Assembly (NCBI RefSeq): GCF_004353915.1 | Contig: NZ_SMRP01000007.1 | Span: 206,284-270,283 of the forward strand | Direction of reading: 5' to 3' | DNA length: 64,000 bases | DNA from: Paraburkholderia silviterrae | Lineage (GTDB): Bacteria > Pseudomonadota > Gammaproteobacteria > Burkholderiales > Burkholderiaceae | Part shown: one piece after another, positions 8,554-16,709 of the stretch | Numbering within the stretch: position 1 is the first letter of the stretch | Layout of the letters: each line of letters begins with the position of its first letter | Notes under the pieces: generated by a model | What the model was told of the DNA's origin: nothing | Databases searched by the model: none | What the model saw: only the letters and a program-made list of their open reading frames with translations | Program-made: the position numbers and the translations under genes

Positions 8554-8803
8554 TCAATTCTACGATCTGGCAACATAAGCAGTACTTTGCAGTCAACCGC
8601 ATCGTGCAGCAGTCGGCCTTGAAATCAGCCTCGGCGTCTCACGATAGTGCCAGGAATCGTCGGTGCGTGATAACCGACGGATCGCTCGCGTCGGAATATC
8701 CATCGATATACGACGATATTGCGTGGCGCACGATCGCAAAACGCCAAGCGATAGTTTGCCGAATACCGCCCATCATGATCGGCTCTCCCGGGCAAAGCCC
8801 AAC

Positions 8804-9451
8804 CTACTCATTCTCTTCGAAGTAGTGCCCGAACTTGACCTGCTTGGTGCGGATATAGCGCTCGTTTTCCTCGCGCATCGGAATCGCCAGCGCGACGCGC
8901 TCGATCACGGGAATACCGTGCTTCGAGAGGGTGTCGAACTTCTTCGGATTGTTGCTCATCAGCCGCACCGACGTGACCTTCAGCAGGCGCAGGATCGCCG
9001 CCGCCGAATCGTACTCGCGCGCGTCGTCGGGCAGGCCGAGGTCGAGATTCGCCTCGACGGTGTCGCGGCCCTGCTGTTGCAACTGATAGGCGCGAATCTT
9101 GTTCGACAAACCGATACCGCGGCCCTCGTGGCCACGCAGATACAGCAGCACGCCGCGCCCCTCGGCCGCGATGTAGCGCAGCGCGAGGTCGAGCTGCTCG
9201 CCGCAGTCGCACCGGTACGAGCCGAACACGTCGCCGGTCAGGCATTCGGAGTGCAGGCGCGCGAGCACGGGCTCGCCGCCCCCCACGTCGCCCATCACGA
9301 GCGCGACGTGCTCGGCGCCGCCGTCCTTGACCCGATAGACATAAGACTCGAACGTGCCGTAACGGGTGGGCAGCGTGGCGACTGCGTCAAGTACGACGCA
9401 TTCCTCGGCGTTATCGCCGTCCGCGCAGGACGGCTCTTGAAGCTTAGGCAT
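8804..9451 (-). CDS. ribA: GTP cyclohydrolase II
   Basis: A cytosolic enzyme of 215 residues from the chosen ATG, the usual RibA length. It opens the imidazole ring of GTP, releasing formate and pyrophosphate, to give the first riboflavin intermediate. The zinc-binding cysteine set is seen in [20 protein letters not shown], followed by [14 protein letters not shown] and [11 protein letters not shown] for nucleotide binding. The start at 9451 lacks a good ribosome site; an alternative ATG at 9523 would add 24 residues with no family match. It stands alone, without other rib genes. Function is firm; the start is uncertain. Confidence 0.92.
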   Translation of the reverse strand: MPKLQEPSCADGDNAEECVVLDAVATLPTRYGTFESYVYRVKDGGAEHVALVMGDVGGGEPVLARLHSECLTGDVFGSYRCDCGEQLDLALRYIAAEGRGVLLYLRGHEGRGIGLSNKIRAYQLQQQGRDTVEANLDLGLPDDAREYDSAAAILRLLKVTSVRLMSNNPKKFDTLSKHGIPVIERVALAIPMREENERYIRTKQVKFGHYFEENE

Positions 9452-9636
9452 GATCTGGAACAAATGGCTGGCAAAAACCGGCCCAATGCCGGATTGATGT
9501 TTGGAACCGGAGTGTACCGCCATTTGGCGCTTCCCGCCCCGCTGTCCCCAGGCGCTACGTGCCATCGCGCGCATATCCAGACGCCGCGCGAGCGTCCATC
9601 AGCCTATACTGGTATGGCTTTCATGGCTTACTGAAC

Positions 9637-9652
9637 TGGCACGAACGGTGCA
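9637..9652 (+). promoter_or_regulatory. Sigma-54 promoter for the CBS-domain gene
   Basis: TGGCACGAACGGTGCA has the -24 GG (9638-9639) and the -12 GC (9650-9651) exactly ten bases apart, matching TGGCACG-N4-TTGCA at all but one position. Transcription would start near 9664, about 50 bases before the ATG at 9716. The bacterial enhancer-binding protein that would act here is not identifiable. Confidence 0.6.
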
Positions 9653-9715
9653 CACCCCACTCGTGCCACACCACGCAATGTCCGAACGACAAGAAGGACG
9701 AACTGGAGTCGCCCT

Positions 9716-10159
9716 ATGACGAGCGTTGCCCAAGTACTCAAATCCAAGGCGGAACAGGCGGTTCATACGATCGCCGCAAGCGATTCGGTGTTCAACGCCG
9801 TCCGCCTGATGGCCGACAAGCAGATCGGCGCACTGGTGGTCACCGACGGCGACGCGATCGTCGGCATCGTCACCGAGCGCGACTATGCACGCAAGATCGT
9901 GCTGATGGACCGTTCGTCCAAGACGACCGCCGTGCGCGACATCATGAGCCCGCATGTGCGCTTCGTGGAACTCGACCAGACCACCTACGACTGCATGGCG
10001 CTCATGACCGAGCGGCGCATGCGCCACCTTCCCGTCATGGCCGACGGCAAGCTCGTGGGCATGGTGTCGATCGGCGACCTCGTGAAGGAGATCATCGCCG
10101 AGCAGCAGTTCACGATCTCGCAGCTCGAGCATTACATCACCGGCGGACCGGCCGCCTGA
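9716..10159 (+). CDS. CBS-domain pair protein
   Basis: A 147-residue cytosolic protein consisting of two CBS motifs (about residues 8-65 and 75-132), each with the typical ALVVTDGDAIVGIVTERDY or LPVMADGKLVGMVSIGDL core. Such pairs bind adenosine nucleotides (AMP, ATP, SAM, NADH) and act as energy sensors. There is no fused catalytic domain, so it presumably regulates a partner protein. GGAG is 9 nt before the ATG. A well-formed sigma-54 promoter lies about 65-80 bases upstream, which suggests expression under nitrogen, carbon or envelope stress control. Confidence 0.85.
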   Translation: MTSVAQVLKSKAEQAVHTIAASDSVFNAVRLMADKQIGALVVTDGDAIVGIVTERDYARKIVLMDRSSKTTAVRDIMSPHVRFVELDQTTYDCMALMTERRMRHLPVMADGKLVGMVSIGDLVKEIIAEQQFTISQLEHYITGGPAA

Positions 10160-10236
10160 CGGCTCGCGGCGGGCGAGGCAGGCATCGAGGTGCGCTGACC
10201 CCGCGCTGCCCCCGCACGGGCGCTTTGTGCGCCCAG

Positions 10237-10266
10237 AAAAAAAGCCCAATCCGGGGCGGGTTGGGC
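10237..10266 (-). terminator. Intrinsic terminator, minus strand
   Basis: GCCCAA (10244-10249) pairs with TTGGGC (10261-10266) and is followed on the minus strand by seven T residues (10243-10237). It would end the leftward DUF4148 transcript about 235 bases after its stop codon. That leaves an unusually long 3' untranslated region or room for a small RNA. Confidence 0.65.
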
Positions 10267-10501
10267 GAAGCCACCTTGCGGCGGCGGAGGTTCCACGCAT
10301 GAAAATGCTGCGAGGGCTTGCAAACCGGGCGGGCGCAGCCCGTCCGGCCGTTGCGATCGAGGATGGGCACGCGCTCTGCGTGCCTGAGTGCGCTGCCTGA
10401 ACCTGATCCCGGCGAATCCCGGCTAGCGGGTGCAAGAGACACAGGACGCGATGCGCTGGCCGCATCGCGTCTCGCTTGCGCGCCGCGCCGCAGCGTCGAA
10501 A
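10267..10501 (-). other. Long 3' untranslated region of the DUF4148 gene
   Basis: About 235 bases without a credible gene lie between the DUF4148 stop and its terminator, within a 342-base gap after the CBS gene. A 3'-derived small RNA ending at the terminator is possible, but I see no promoter that decides it. Confidence 0.3.
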
Positions 10502-10852
10502 TCAGTTACCGAAATAGGTCGACTGCGCAGGTGCCAGGTGCGGCGCCGGCTGGCCCGACTGCATCGTGCCCATGGACGCGCCGCCATAGCCGGTGGTATC
10601 GGCGGTCGGCAATTGCGCCTGGGCCATGCCTTCTTGCTGCGTGACGCGCGATTCGGCGGCCTGGATGTCACTCGGATAGGTGGAGTCGTTGGCGGTTGCC
10701 GGGTTATAGCCGGCCTGCTCGAGCTGGATCAGTTCCTGGCGCACTTCAGCGCGGGTCTTCGGTGCGTTGCTCTGGTCTTGCGCGAACGACAACGCCGGGG
10801 CGGCAACGAGCGCCGCCACGACAGCGGCTTGAATCAGGGTACGGGTCTTCAT
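10502..10852 (-). CDS. DUF4148 exported protein
   Basis: A 116-residue periplasmic protein. The signal peptide is about residues 1-24 (MKTRTLIQAAVVAALVAAPA, then LSFA before QDQSN). The mature part has the DUF4148 hallmark TRAEVRQELIQLEQAGYNPA and continues as a low-complexity Gln/Gly/Pro tail. Members are small, abundant and almost confined to Burkholderiaceae; the function is unknown. I take the ATG at 10852 over the GTG two codons upstream because GGAGG stands 9 nt before the ATG. It is monocistronic, with its own terminator downstream. Confidence 0.85.
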   Translation of the reverse strand: MKTRTLIQAAVVAALVAAPALSFAQDQSNAPKTRAEVRQELIQLEQAGYNPATANDSTYPSDIQAAESRVTQQEGMAQAQLPTADTTGYGGASMGTMQSGQPAPHLAPAQSTYFGN

Positions 10853-11010
10853 GATCACTTACCTCCATCGCTTGTTGTGGGCCGGCTTGCAACGGCTTGC
10901 CGCGAGCCAACGATTTCAAGTTTATTGAGGTAGGTGATAAGGGCAAATACCTATTTCTCAAAAATACAGTTTCGTTCGTGGCAACAATGCAATATGCACA
11001 ACAATCGGCC

Positions 11011-11724
11011 TCAGGCGCTGCCCGCCAGCAGCTTGCGCGGACCGCTGACGAAGCGGCTGCCCGCTTCGTAGAAACGCAGCAGCCGATGTGTTTCGCGCGA
11101 CAGGCCGATGCGCGTGGTCACTTCCACGGCCCGGGCCGGCACATGCTGAGCCGCCTTTTGCGCCGTTGTGTCGAGACGGCCGATCCATAACCCTCGCCCG
11201 CTGCAAAGATCGACGCCGTCGAAAGATGGGCCGATGCCGTACGCCTGCGTGAGCCGCCCGGGTCCGCGCGCGAGATCGCGCAGCGGCGCGCCGCTGCGCC
11301 GTTGCGTCATCGCCGCCAGTCCTTCGAGCGGCTCGACGGCGCGAAACAGCACGCCCGCCCCCACCTCCTCGGCCTCACTCGACATGTTGAGCATCCAGGC
11401 GCTGCCGTAAGTGAGCCGCACATAGGCGTGGCCGCGCGCGAGGAACATCGACGCATTCCAGGCACGTCGTCCGATGAACGCGTGGCTTGTCGAGTCGCCG
11501 AGCGGATAGGCTTCCACCTCGACAAGCCGTCCCACGATGCGCGCGTCATCCGCGCCTTCATCGGCATCGCGGACCAGATACTTGCCGACCATGAAACGCG
11601 CGAGCTCGACGGTATCGATGGGCAGTTCCTCGCGGCGCAGCGCGACGACGGAGAGCGCGCCGGCTGCCGTCCCGGCCGCCGCGGCCGGAGCAAGCGGCGC
11701 CCTTCCCGCCGCCGTGCGTCTCAC
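11011..11724 (-). CDS. 3-methyladenine DNA glycosylase (AAG/MPG family)
   Basis: A 237-residue base-excision repair enzyme that removes alkylated and deaminated purines. The AAG fold is clear from [20 protein letters not shown] with the catalytic Glu in VEAY, then [20 protein letters not shown] and [14 protein letters not shown]. The start is a GTG at 11722-11724 whose last two bases belong to the TGA of the upstream cytochrome gene (GTGA overlap), with AGGGGA 5 nt upstream. Translation is therefore coupled to the aldehyde oxidoreductase operon, an unexpected context. The first 30 residues are Ala/Gly-rich and not part of the fold. Confidence 0.9.
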   Translation of the reverse strand: MRRTAAGRAPLAPAAAAGTAAGALSVVALRREELPIDTVELARFMVGKYLVRDADEGADDARIVGRLVEVEAYPLGDSTSHAFIGRRAWNASMFLARGHAYVRLTYGSAWMLNMSSEAEEVGAGVLFRAVEPLEGLAAMTQRRSGAPLRDLARGPGRLTQAYGIGPSFDGVDLCSGRGLWIGRLDTTAQKAAQHVPARAVEVTTRIGLSRETHRLLRFYEAGSRFVSGPRKLLAGSA

Positions 11725-13049
11725 TGCGTCCCCTGCGCCTGCTGCACCGGCTCGGTCATCGCCCGCAGCTTCGCGACATCGGCAGCCCCGACCGCGCCCG
11801 CCCCGTTGTTCCAGCCTGCGCGCACGAAGCTCAGCACATCGGCGACCTGCTGGTCGCTCAACTGGCCGCGATAGGCCGGCATCGGATACGCCGCCGGAAT
11901 GCCCTGGATCACGAGGTCGCCGGTGCCGTTCAGCGTCACGTTGATGAGCGACGCGGGCTCTTTCGCAAGCACGTTGGGATTGCCCGCCAGCGGTGCGAAG
12001 AAAGGCGCGAAGCCGCGGCCGTCGGCGCCGTGACAATGCAGGCAGTACGCCGTGTAGACGCGCGCGCCCGCGTCGTTGGCGGGTCGCGCAAGCGAGACTT
12101 TGGTGGCCTTGGGATCGTAGGCGTACGCCGCAGCACCGTTGCCGCCCGCCGCTGGCAGCGACTTCAGGTAGGCCGCAATCGCGCCGATATCCGCGTCGTT
12201 GAGCGCCTGGGTGCTGTTGTTGATGACGCTCGTCATCGCCCCGAACGCCGACGCGTGCTGGTTCGCCCCCGTCTTCAGGAATTGCGCAAGGTCGGCCTGG
12301 CTCCAGCGCCCGAGCCCGGTGTTGTGCTCGCCCGTGAGATTCGAGGCAAACCAGCCGTCGAGCAGCGCGCCGGTGAGGAACGCGCTGCCGCTTTCGTCGC
12401 TTGCCTGCTCGTTAAAGCCGATGCCGCGCGGCGTATGGCACGAGCCGCAATGGCCCAGGCCCTGCACGAGATACGCGCCGCGGTTCCAGGCGGCGTCCTT
12501 GCCCGGCTTGTCTTCGTAGACGCCCGCCTTCAGGAACAAGACGTTCCAGATCTTGAGCGGCCAGCGCATGTTCATCGGCCACTTGATGTCGCTCTCGCGG
12601 TTGGCCTGCCTGACCGGCTCGACGCCGTGCATGAAGTACGCATAGAGCGCCGCCACGTCGTCGTCGCGGACCTTGGCGTAGGACGGATAGGGCATTGCCG
12701 GATAGAGGTTGTGGCCATCCTTCGCGACGCCTTCGCGCAGCGCACGCGCAAAATCGGCCTCGCTGTAGCCGCCGATGCCCGTGTCCGGGTCGGGCGTGAT
12801 GTTGGTCGTGTAGATGCGCCCGAGCGGCGTGTTCATCGGCAGGCCGCCCGCGAACGGCTTGCCGTGCGGCACCGTGTGGCAAGCCGCGCAGTCGCCGGCC
12901 TGGGCGAGGTAGGCGCCGCGCTGGAGCGTGGCGGCGTCGGCGCTTGCGCCGGCGTTCGACGCGGCCGAGGCGGTGCCAGGCGCGAGCGCGAGTGTCGCGG
13001 CAGCCAGCGCCGCAGCAGCGGTGGCGGCAGCCGCCAGCCGCGCACTCAT
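11721..13049 (-). CDS. Triheme cytochrome c subunit of a periplasmic aldehyde/alcohol oxidoreductase
   Basis: A 442-residue periplasmic cytochrome with three heme c sites: CAACH (near residue 54), CGSCH (near 200) and CLHCH (near 345). It resembles the membrane-associated cytochrome subunit that passes electrons from alcohol or aldehyde dehydrogenases to quinone. A signal peptide covers residues 1-30 (Ala-rich, ending ASAASNA). The ATG at 13049 has AGGAAG about 9 nt upstream and places the signal peptide at the N-terminus. A longer in-frame start at 13205 also has a strong ribosome site (see findings). Third gene after the 2Fe-2S and Moco subunits. Confidence 0.88.
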   Translation of the reverse strand: MSARLAAAATAAAALAAATLALAPGTASAASNAGASADAATLQRGAYLAQAGDCAACHTVPHGKPFAGGLPMNTPLGRIYTTNITPDPDTGIGGYSEADFARALREGVAKDGHNLYPAMPYPSYAKVRDDDVAALYAYFMHGVEPVRQANRESDIKWPMNMRWPLKIWNVLFLKAGVYEDKPGKDAAWNRGAYLVQGLGHCGSCHTPRGIGFNEQASDESGSAFLTGALLDGWFASNLTGEHNTGLGRWSQADLAQFLKTGANQHASAFGAMTSVINNSTQALNDADIGAIAAYLKSLPAAGGNGAAAYAYDPKATKVSLARPANDAGARVYTAYCLHCHGADGRGFAPFFAPLAGNPNVLAKEPASLINVTLNGTGDLVIQGIPAAYPMPAYRGQLSDQQVADVLSFVRAGWNNGAGAVGAADVAKLRAMTEPVQQAQGTQ

Positions 13050-13215
13050 GCCGCGGCCCTTCCTGCAGAGCCAATTTCGGCCGACCTTCGAGCCATCGAT
13101 TCGATGTCGCGTGCCAGTGCCGCCGCCCTCGCTTGAAGTGGGGTTGCGTCGGAGACCGTTAGTAGCATTTCCTCGCGTGCTCGAGGATACGTTGAATATC
13201 TTCATCGACGCCTCC

Positions 13216-15477
13216 TCAGGCGGTTTGCGCGTTCATGAGCTGACGCCCAACGGGCAGCTGCCGCAGGCGCGTGCCGGTCGCCGCATAGATCGCGTTCGTC
13301 ACAGCCGGCGCGAGTGCCGCCGTGCCCGGCTCGCCGATTCCGCCCGGCGCCTCGGTGCTCTTCACGATATGCACCTCGATCTGCGGCGCCTCGTCGATGC
13401 GCAGCATGCGGTAGTCGGTGAAGTTGGTCTGCGTGACGCGCCCGCGCTCGATCGTGACCTCGCCCCAGAGCACCGCTGAAATCGCGAACACCACGCCGCC
13501 CTGGACCTGCGCCTCGATCGTCTCCGGGTTCACGGTCATGCCGCAGTCGACCGCGCACACCACGCGGTTCACGCGCACCTCGCCGTTCGTCACGGTGACG
13601 TCGGCGACCATCGCGAAGTAGCTGCCGAACGCGTGCATCACCGAGACGCCGCGCCCCTGGCCCTTGGGCGCGGGCGGCCCCCAATTCGCGGCGCGCGTCG
13701 CCACGTCGAGCACGTTGAGCGCGCGCGGCGTCTTGCCGAGCAGATTGCGCCGGTACGTCACCGGATCGGTCTTCGCGGCCACGGCGAGCTCGTCGACGAA
13801 GCTCTCCACCACGAAGGTGCCGCGCGTTGCACCCACGCCGCGCCAGAAGGCAGTGGGCACCGTATGCGGCTCGTGGCGCACGTAATCGATGAGCTGGTTC
13901 GGCAGGTCGTAGGGCAGATCGGCGGCCACCTCCACGGCGTCCGGATCGACGCCGTTCGTCACTGCGGGCGGCGCGAAGCGCGCAAGGATAGACGAGCCGA
14001 CGATGCGATGCTGCCACGCCACCGGCTTGCCGTTGGCGTCGAGCCCCGCCGAGATGCGGTCGTAGTAGCACGGCCGGTACATGTCGTGCTGAATGTCCTC
14101 CTCGCGGGTGTAGAGGACCTTGACCGGCGCGTTCACGGCTTTGCCGATCTTGAGCGCCTGCGTGATGTGATCCACTTCGAGACGCCGCCCGAAACCGCCG
14201 CCCAGCAGATGGTTGTGCACCACGATCTGCTCGGGCTTGAGGCCGGTCACGGCCACGCCAGCATCCACAGTGCGCGTGGGCACCTGGGTGCCCACCCAGA
14301 TCTCGCAGGCGTCGGCGCGCACGTGCACCGTGCAGTTCATCGGCTCCATGGTGGCGTGCGCGAGGAAGGGCTGCTGATAGACGGCATCGACACGCGTTTT
14401 TGCGCCGCCGAATGCCTTCTGCACGTCGCCGTCCTTGCGCGCCACGGCGCCTTGCGCGTTTTGCGCGGCATCGGCCATCTCGCCGACGATCTGCCGCATC
14501 GAAAGTTGGGCCGCCGCCCCCTCGTTCCATTCGATGACGAGCGCCGCAGCACCGCGCTTGGCGGCCCACGTATGCGCGCCGATCACGGCCACGGCGTTGT
14601 CGATCTTCACGATCTGCGTGACGCCGGGGATCTGCTTCGCGTGCGTGTCGTCGACGCGCGCGAGCGTGCCGCCGAACACCGGGCAGTTGACGATGGCCGC
14701 GTAGACCATGCCGGGCAGCCGCACGTCGAGGCCGAAGAGCGCGCTGCCATCCACCTTCTCGGGCGAGTCGAGCCGCTTCGTGGGCTTGCCGACCAGCGTG
14801 AAATCCTTGGGCGCCTTGAGCGGCACGTTCTGCGGCAGTGGCACCTTCGCCGCCGCGTCCACGAGCGAGCCGTACGGCGCGCGTCTTCCGCTCGCGTCGT
14901 GCAGCACTTCACCGTTCTTCGCGTGGCACGCCGCCGGATCGACCTGCCATTGCTGTGCCGCCGCCATGATCAGCGCGACGCGCGCCGTCGCCCCCGCGCG
15001 GCGCATGGGTTCCCACGCATAGCGCACCGAGGTCGAGCCGCCCGTGAGCTGACCGCCGAGCAGCGGGTCGGTGAACAGCTTCGCGTTGGGCGGCGCGTGA
15101 TCGATCGTCACGCTGCCGAGTGGAACTTCGAGTTCCTCGGCGATCAGCATCGGCAGCGCCGTATAGGTGCCCTGCCCCATCTCCACCTTCGGCATGATCA
15201 GCGTGACCTTGCCCGCGCGGTCGATCTGCACGAACGCGTTCGGCTCGAACACGCCTGGCTGCGGCGCCTCGTTGCCGTCGCCGCCGATCACCGACTTGCG
15301 CATGCCATTCAAGTCCGTGGCGCCGCCCTGTCCGAGGGCGCCGACGCTGAAGCCGAGCAGCAGGCCGCCGCCCGCCGCCGCGCCGAGCTTGAGGAACGCG
15401 CGGCGGGAGACGTTCGCGCTGCCCGCGGCGCGCGCGGCCCCGGCGCCCTTGCCTGCCTCGATGAGACCTTGCGACAT
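13216..15477 (-). CDS. Molybdopterin-binding subunit, aldehyde / isoquinoline 1-oxidoreductase type
   Basis: A 753-residue catalytic subunit of the xanthine oxidase family (IorB-like). The N-terminus carries a twin-arginine signal, NVSRRAFLKLGAAAGGGLLL (RR at 25-26), so the enzyme is folded with its cofactor and exported. Molybdopterin-binding blocks include HNHLLGGGFGRRLEVD and FWRGVGATRG, and the C-terminal GGIGEPGTAALAPAVTNAI loop contains the conserved catalytic Glu. The ATG lies 1 base after the stop of the 2Fe-2S gene and its ribosome site GAAGGAGG is inside that gene. It likely oxidises aldehydes or N-heterocycles in the periplasm; substrate unknown. Confidence 0.9.
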   Translation of the reverse strand: MSQGLIEAGKGAGAARAAGSANVSRRAFLKLGAAAGGGLLLGFSVGALGQGGATDLNGMRKSVIGGDGNEAPQPGVFEPNAFVQIDRAGKVTLIMPKVEMGQGTYTALPMLIAEELEVPLGSVTIDHAPPNAKLFTDPLLGGQLTGGSTSVRYAWEPMRRAGATARVALIMAAAQQWQVDPAACHAKNGEVLHDASGRRAPYGSLVDAAAKVPLPQNVPLKAPKDFTLVGKPTKRLDSPEKVDGSALFGLDVRLPGMVYAAIVNCPVFGGTLARVDDTHAKQIPGVTQIVKIDNAVAVIGAHTWAAKRGAAALVIEWNEGAAAQLSMRQIVGEMADAAQNAQGAVARKDGDVQKAFGGAKTRVDAVYQQPFLAHATMEPMNCTVHVRADACEIWVGTQVPTRTVDAGVAVTGLKPEQIVVHNHLLGGGFGRRLEVDHITQALKIGKAVNAPVKVLYTREEDIQHDMYRPCYYDRISAGLDANGKPVAWQHRIVGSSILARFAPPAVTNGVDPDAVEVAADLPYDLPNQLIDYVRHEPHTVPTAFWRGVGATRGTFVVESFVDELAVAAKTDPVTYRRNLLGKTPRALNVLDVATRAANWGPPAPKGQGRGVSVMHAFGSYFAMVADVTVTNGEVRVNRVVCAVDCGMTVNPETIEAQVQGGVVFAISAVLWGEVTIERGRVTQTNFTDYRMLRIDEAPQIEVHIVKSTEAPGGIGEPGTAALAPAVTNAIYAATGTRLRQLPVGRQLMNAQTA

Positions 15478-15478
15478 A

Positions 15479-15934
15479 TCAGGCCTCCTTCGCGGCTTGC
15501 TTGATGGCCGCGCGGATGCGCGTGTAGGTGCCGCAGCGGCAGATGTTGCCCGCCATGGCGGCGTCGATATCGGCGTCGCTCGGGTTCGCGTTCGCGGCGA
15601 TCAGCGCCGCCGCCGACATCACCTGTCCCGACTGGCAGTAGCCGCACTGCACCACGTCCAGATCGCGCCACGCCTTCTGGACCCGCTGCCCGGCGGGCGT
15701 GGCGCCCACGGCTTCGATCGTCGTGATCTTGCGGCCTTCGAGCGCCGCGACGGGCAGCACGCACGAGCGCGCGGCCTCGCCGTCGAGATGCACGGTGCAC
15801 GCGCCGCATTGCGCAATGCCACAGCCGAACTTCGTGCCGGTGAGGCCGACGAGGTCGCGCAGAACCCAGAGGAGCGGCATGTCGGGCGGCGCATCGATCG
15901 TGTGCGTCTCGCCATTGATGATTAACGTCGTCAT
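15479..15934 (-). CDS. [2Fe-2S] subunit of the molybdenum oxidoreductase (IorA-like)
   Basis: A 151-residue electron transfer subunit with two [2Fe-2S] clusters. The plant-type cluster is [22 protein letters not shown] (cysteines near 38, 43, 46, 58) and the second is CGYCQSGQ with CRCGTYTRI near residues 97-135. It has no signal peptide, so it is presumably exported as a hitchhiker on the Tat substrate encoded next. The ATG at 15934 follows GGAGAG by 8 nt. First gene of the operon with the Moco subunit, cytochrome and DNA glycosylase. Confidence 0.92.
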   Translation of the reverse strand: MTTLIINGETHTIDAPPDMPLLWVLRDLVGLTGTKFGCGIAQCGACTVHLDGEAARSCVLPVAALEGRKITTIEAVGATPAGQRVQKAWRDLDVVQCGYCQSGQVMSAAALIAANANPSDADIDAAMAGNICRCGTYTRIRAAIKQAAKEA

Positions 15935-16285
15935 GAGGCGGCTCTCCGATATGGGGATTGGTCGGTGCAAACGAGCAATCGATGGCCATGCCGATGCGTT
16001 GTTCCTGCACGCGACTCAAATGCGCGCACGCTGGCACGAAAACGGCCATTCGAGGACCGGGCGAGTGTAGCGCCGGCTTCCGATGCGTGCAGGCACGCTG
16101 CTGCGTGCGCTTGTTGCCTCAGGCACGCCGCATGAGTCGAGCCGTATCAGTCACGCCACATCGGGCGCGCTGCATCGGGCGCGCTGCATCATAGCCACGC
16201 GCGCCGCCCTGTTGCGCTACCATCGTCGGCATGGGCGCGCGCCTTGCGGCCGCGCGATGTCGAACGCAATCAAGGAGCCGCCACG
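15935..16285. other. Intergenic region upstream of the oxidoreductase operon
   Basis: 351 bases between divergent genes. It holds a tandem duplication of GGGCGCGCTGCATC near 16157-16190 and otherwise nothing I can assign. Promoters for both directions must lie here but no strong -35/-10 pair stands out. Confidence 0.35.
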
Positions 16286-16678
16286 ATGGACGAAGTCCGC
16301 GCAATCCAGTTCCTCTCCGAAGTCCGCAAGCCGCTCCTCACGCTGCACAAGGCGATCCTCGATCACGAGCGCGCCGAGTACGAACGCGAGTTCGGCCCGA
16401 CGACGCCGGCCGCCTTCCTGCAGGTGTTGATCAACGGCTCGGGGTTCCGCTGGCTCATGCCGCTCTCGACGGTCATCGCGAACGTCGACGAAACGCTCGA
16501 CGCCAAGGACGCGAAATCCGAAGACCGCGTGGGTGCCGCCGAAGGGGTGGCCGGCCTCTTCGCGGGCGAGGAGTCGGAGGAATTTTTCGAGCGTTATCAG
16601 GCGCTCTTGCAAAAGAGCCCCGAAGTGCTGCACCAGCACGGCGTGGTTGCGAAACTGCTGAACGGCATCAAGAACTGA
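16286..16678 (+). CDS. Conserved hypothetical protein, all-helical
   Basis: A 130-residue cytosolic protein I cannot name. The ATG at 16286 has AAGGAG 7 nt upstream, and codon use is typical of the region. Predicted helices run through VRAIQFLSEVRKPLLTLHKA and a LINGSGFRWLMPLSTVIANV core. The acidic FAGEESEEFFERYQALLQKS region follows. There is no signal peptide, membrane segment, cysteine motif or nucleotide-binding loop. It is convergent with prpR, whose stop lies 32 bases away. Related small proteins seem common in Burkholderiales (from memory), with no known role. Confidence 0.7.
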   Translation: MDEVRAIQFLSEVRKPLLTLHKAILDHERAEYEREFGPTTPAAFLQVLINGSGFRWLMPLSTVIANVDETLDAKDAKSEDRVGAAEGVAGLFAGEESEEFFERYQALLQKSPEVLHQHGVVAKLLNGIKN

Positions 16679-16709
16679 GCGCGCGGTGAAGGCGGCGCGC
16701 TGCTGCGCG

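Noticed and set aside
13633-15504. Long plus-strand open frame of more than 600 codons
   Set aside because: It is antisense to the Moco subunit; His/Arg-rich composition is the usual artefact of high-GC coding DNA.
16231-16689. Alternative frame over the 130-residue hypothetical gene
   Set aside because: Arg/Ala-rich shadow composition; the chosen frame has a good ribosome site and normal composition.
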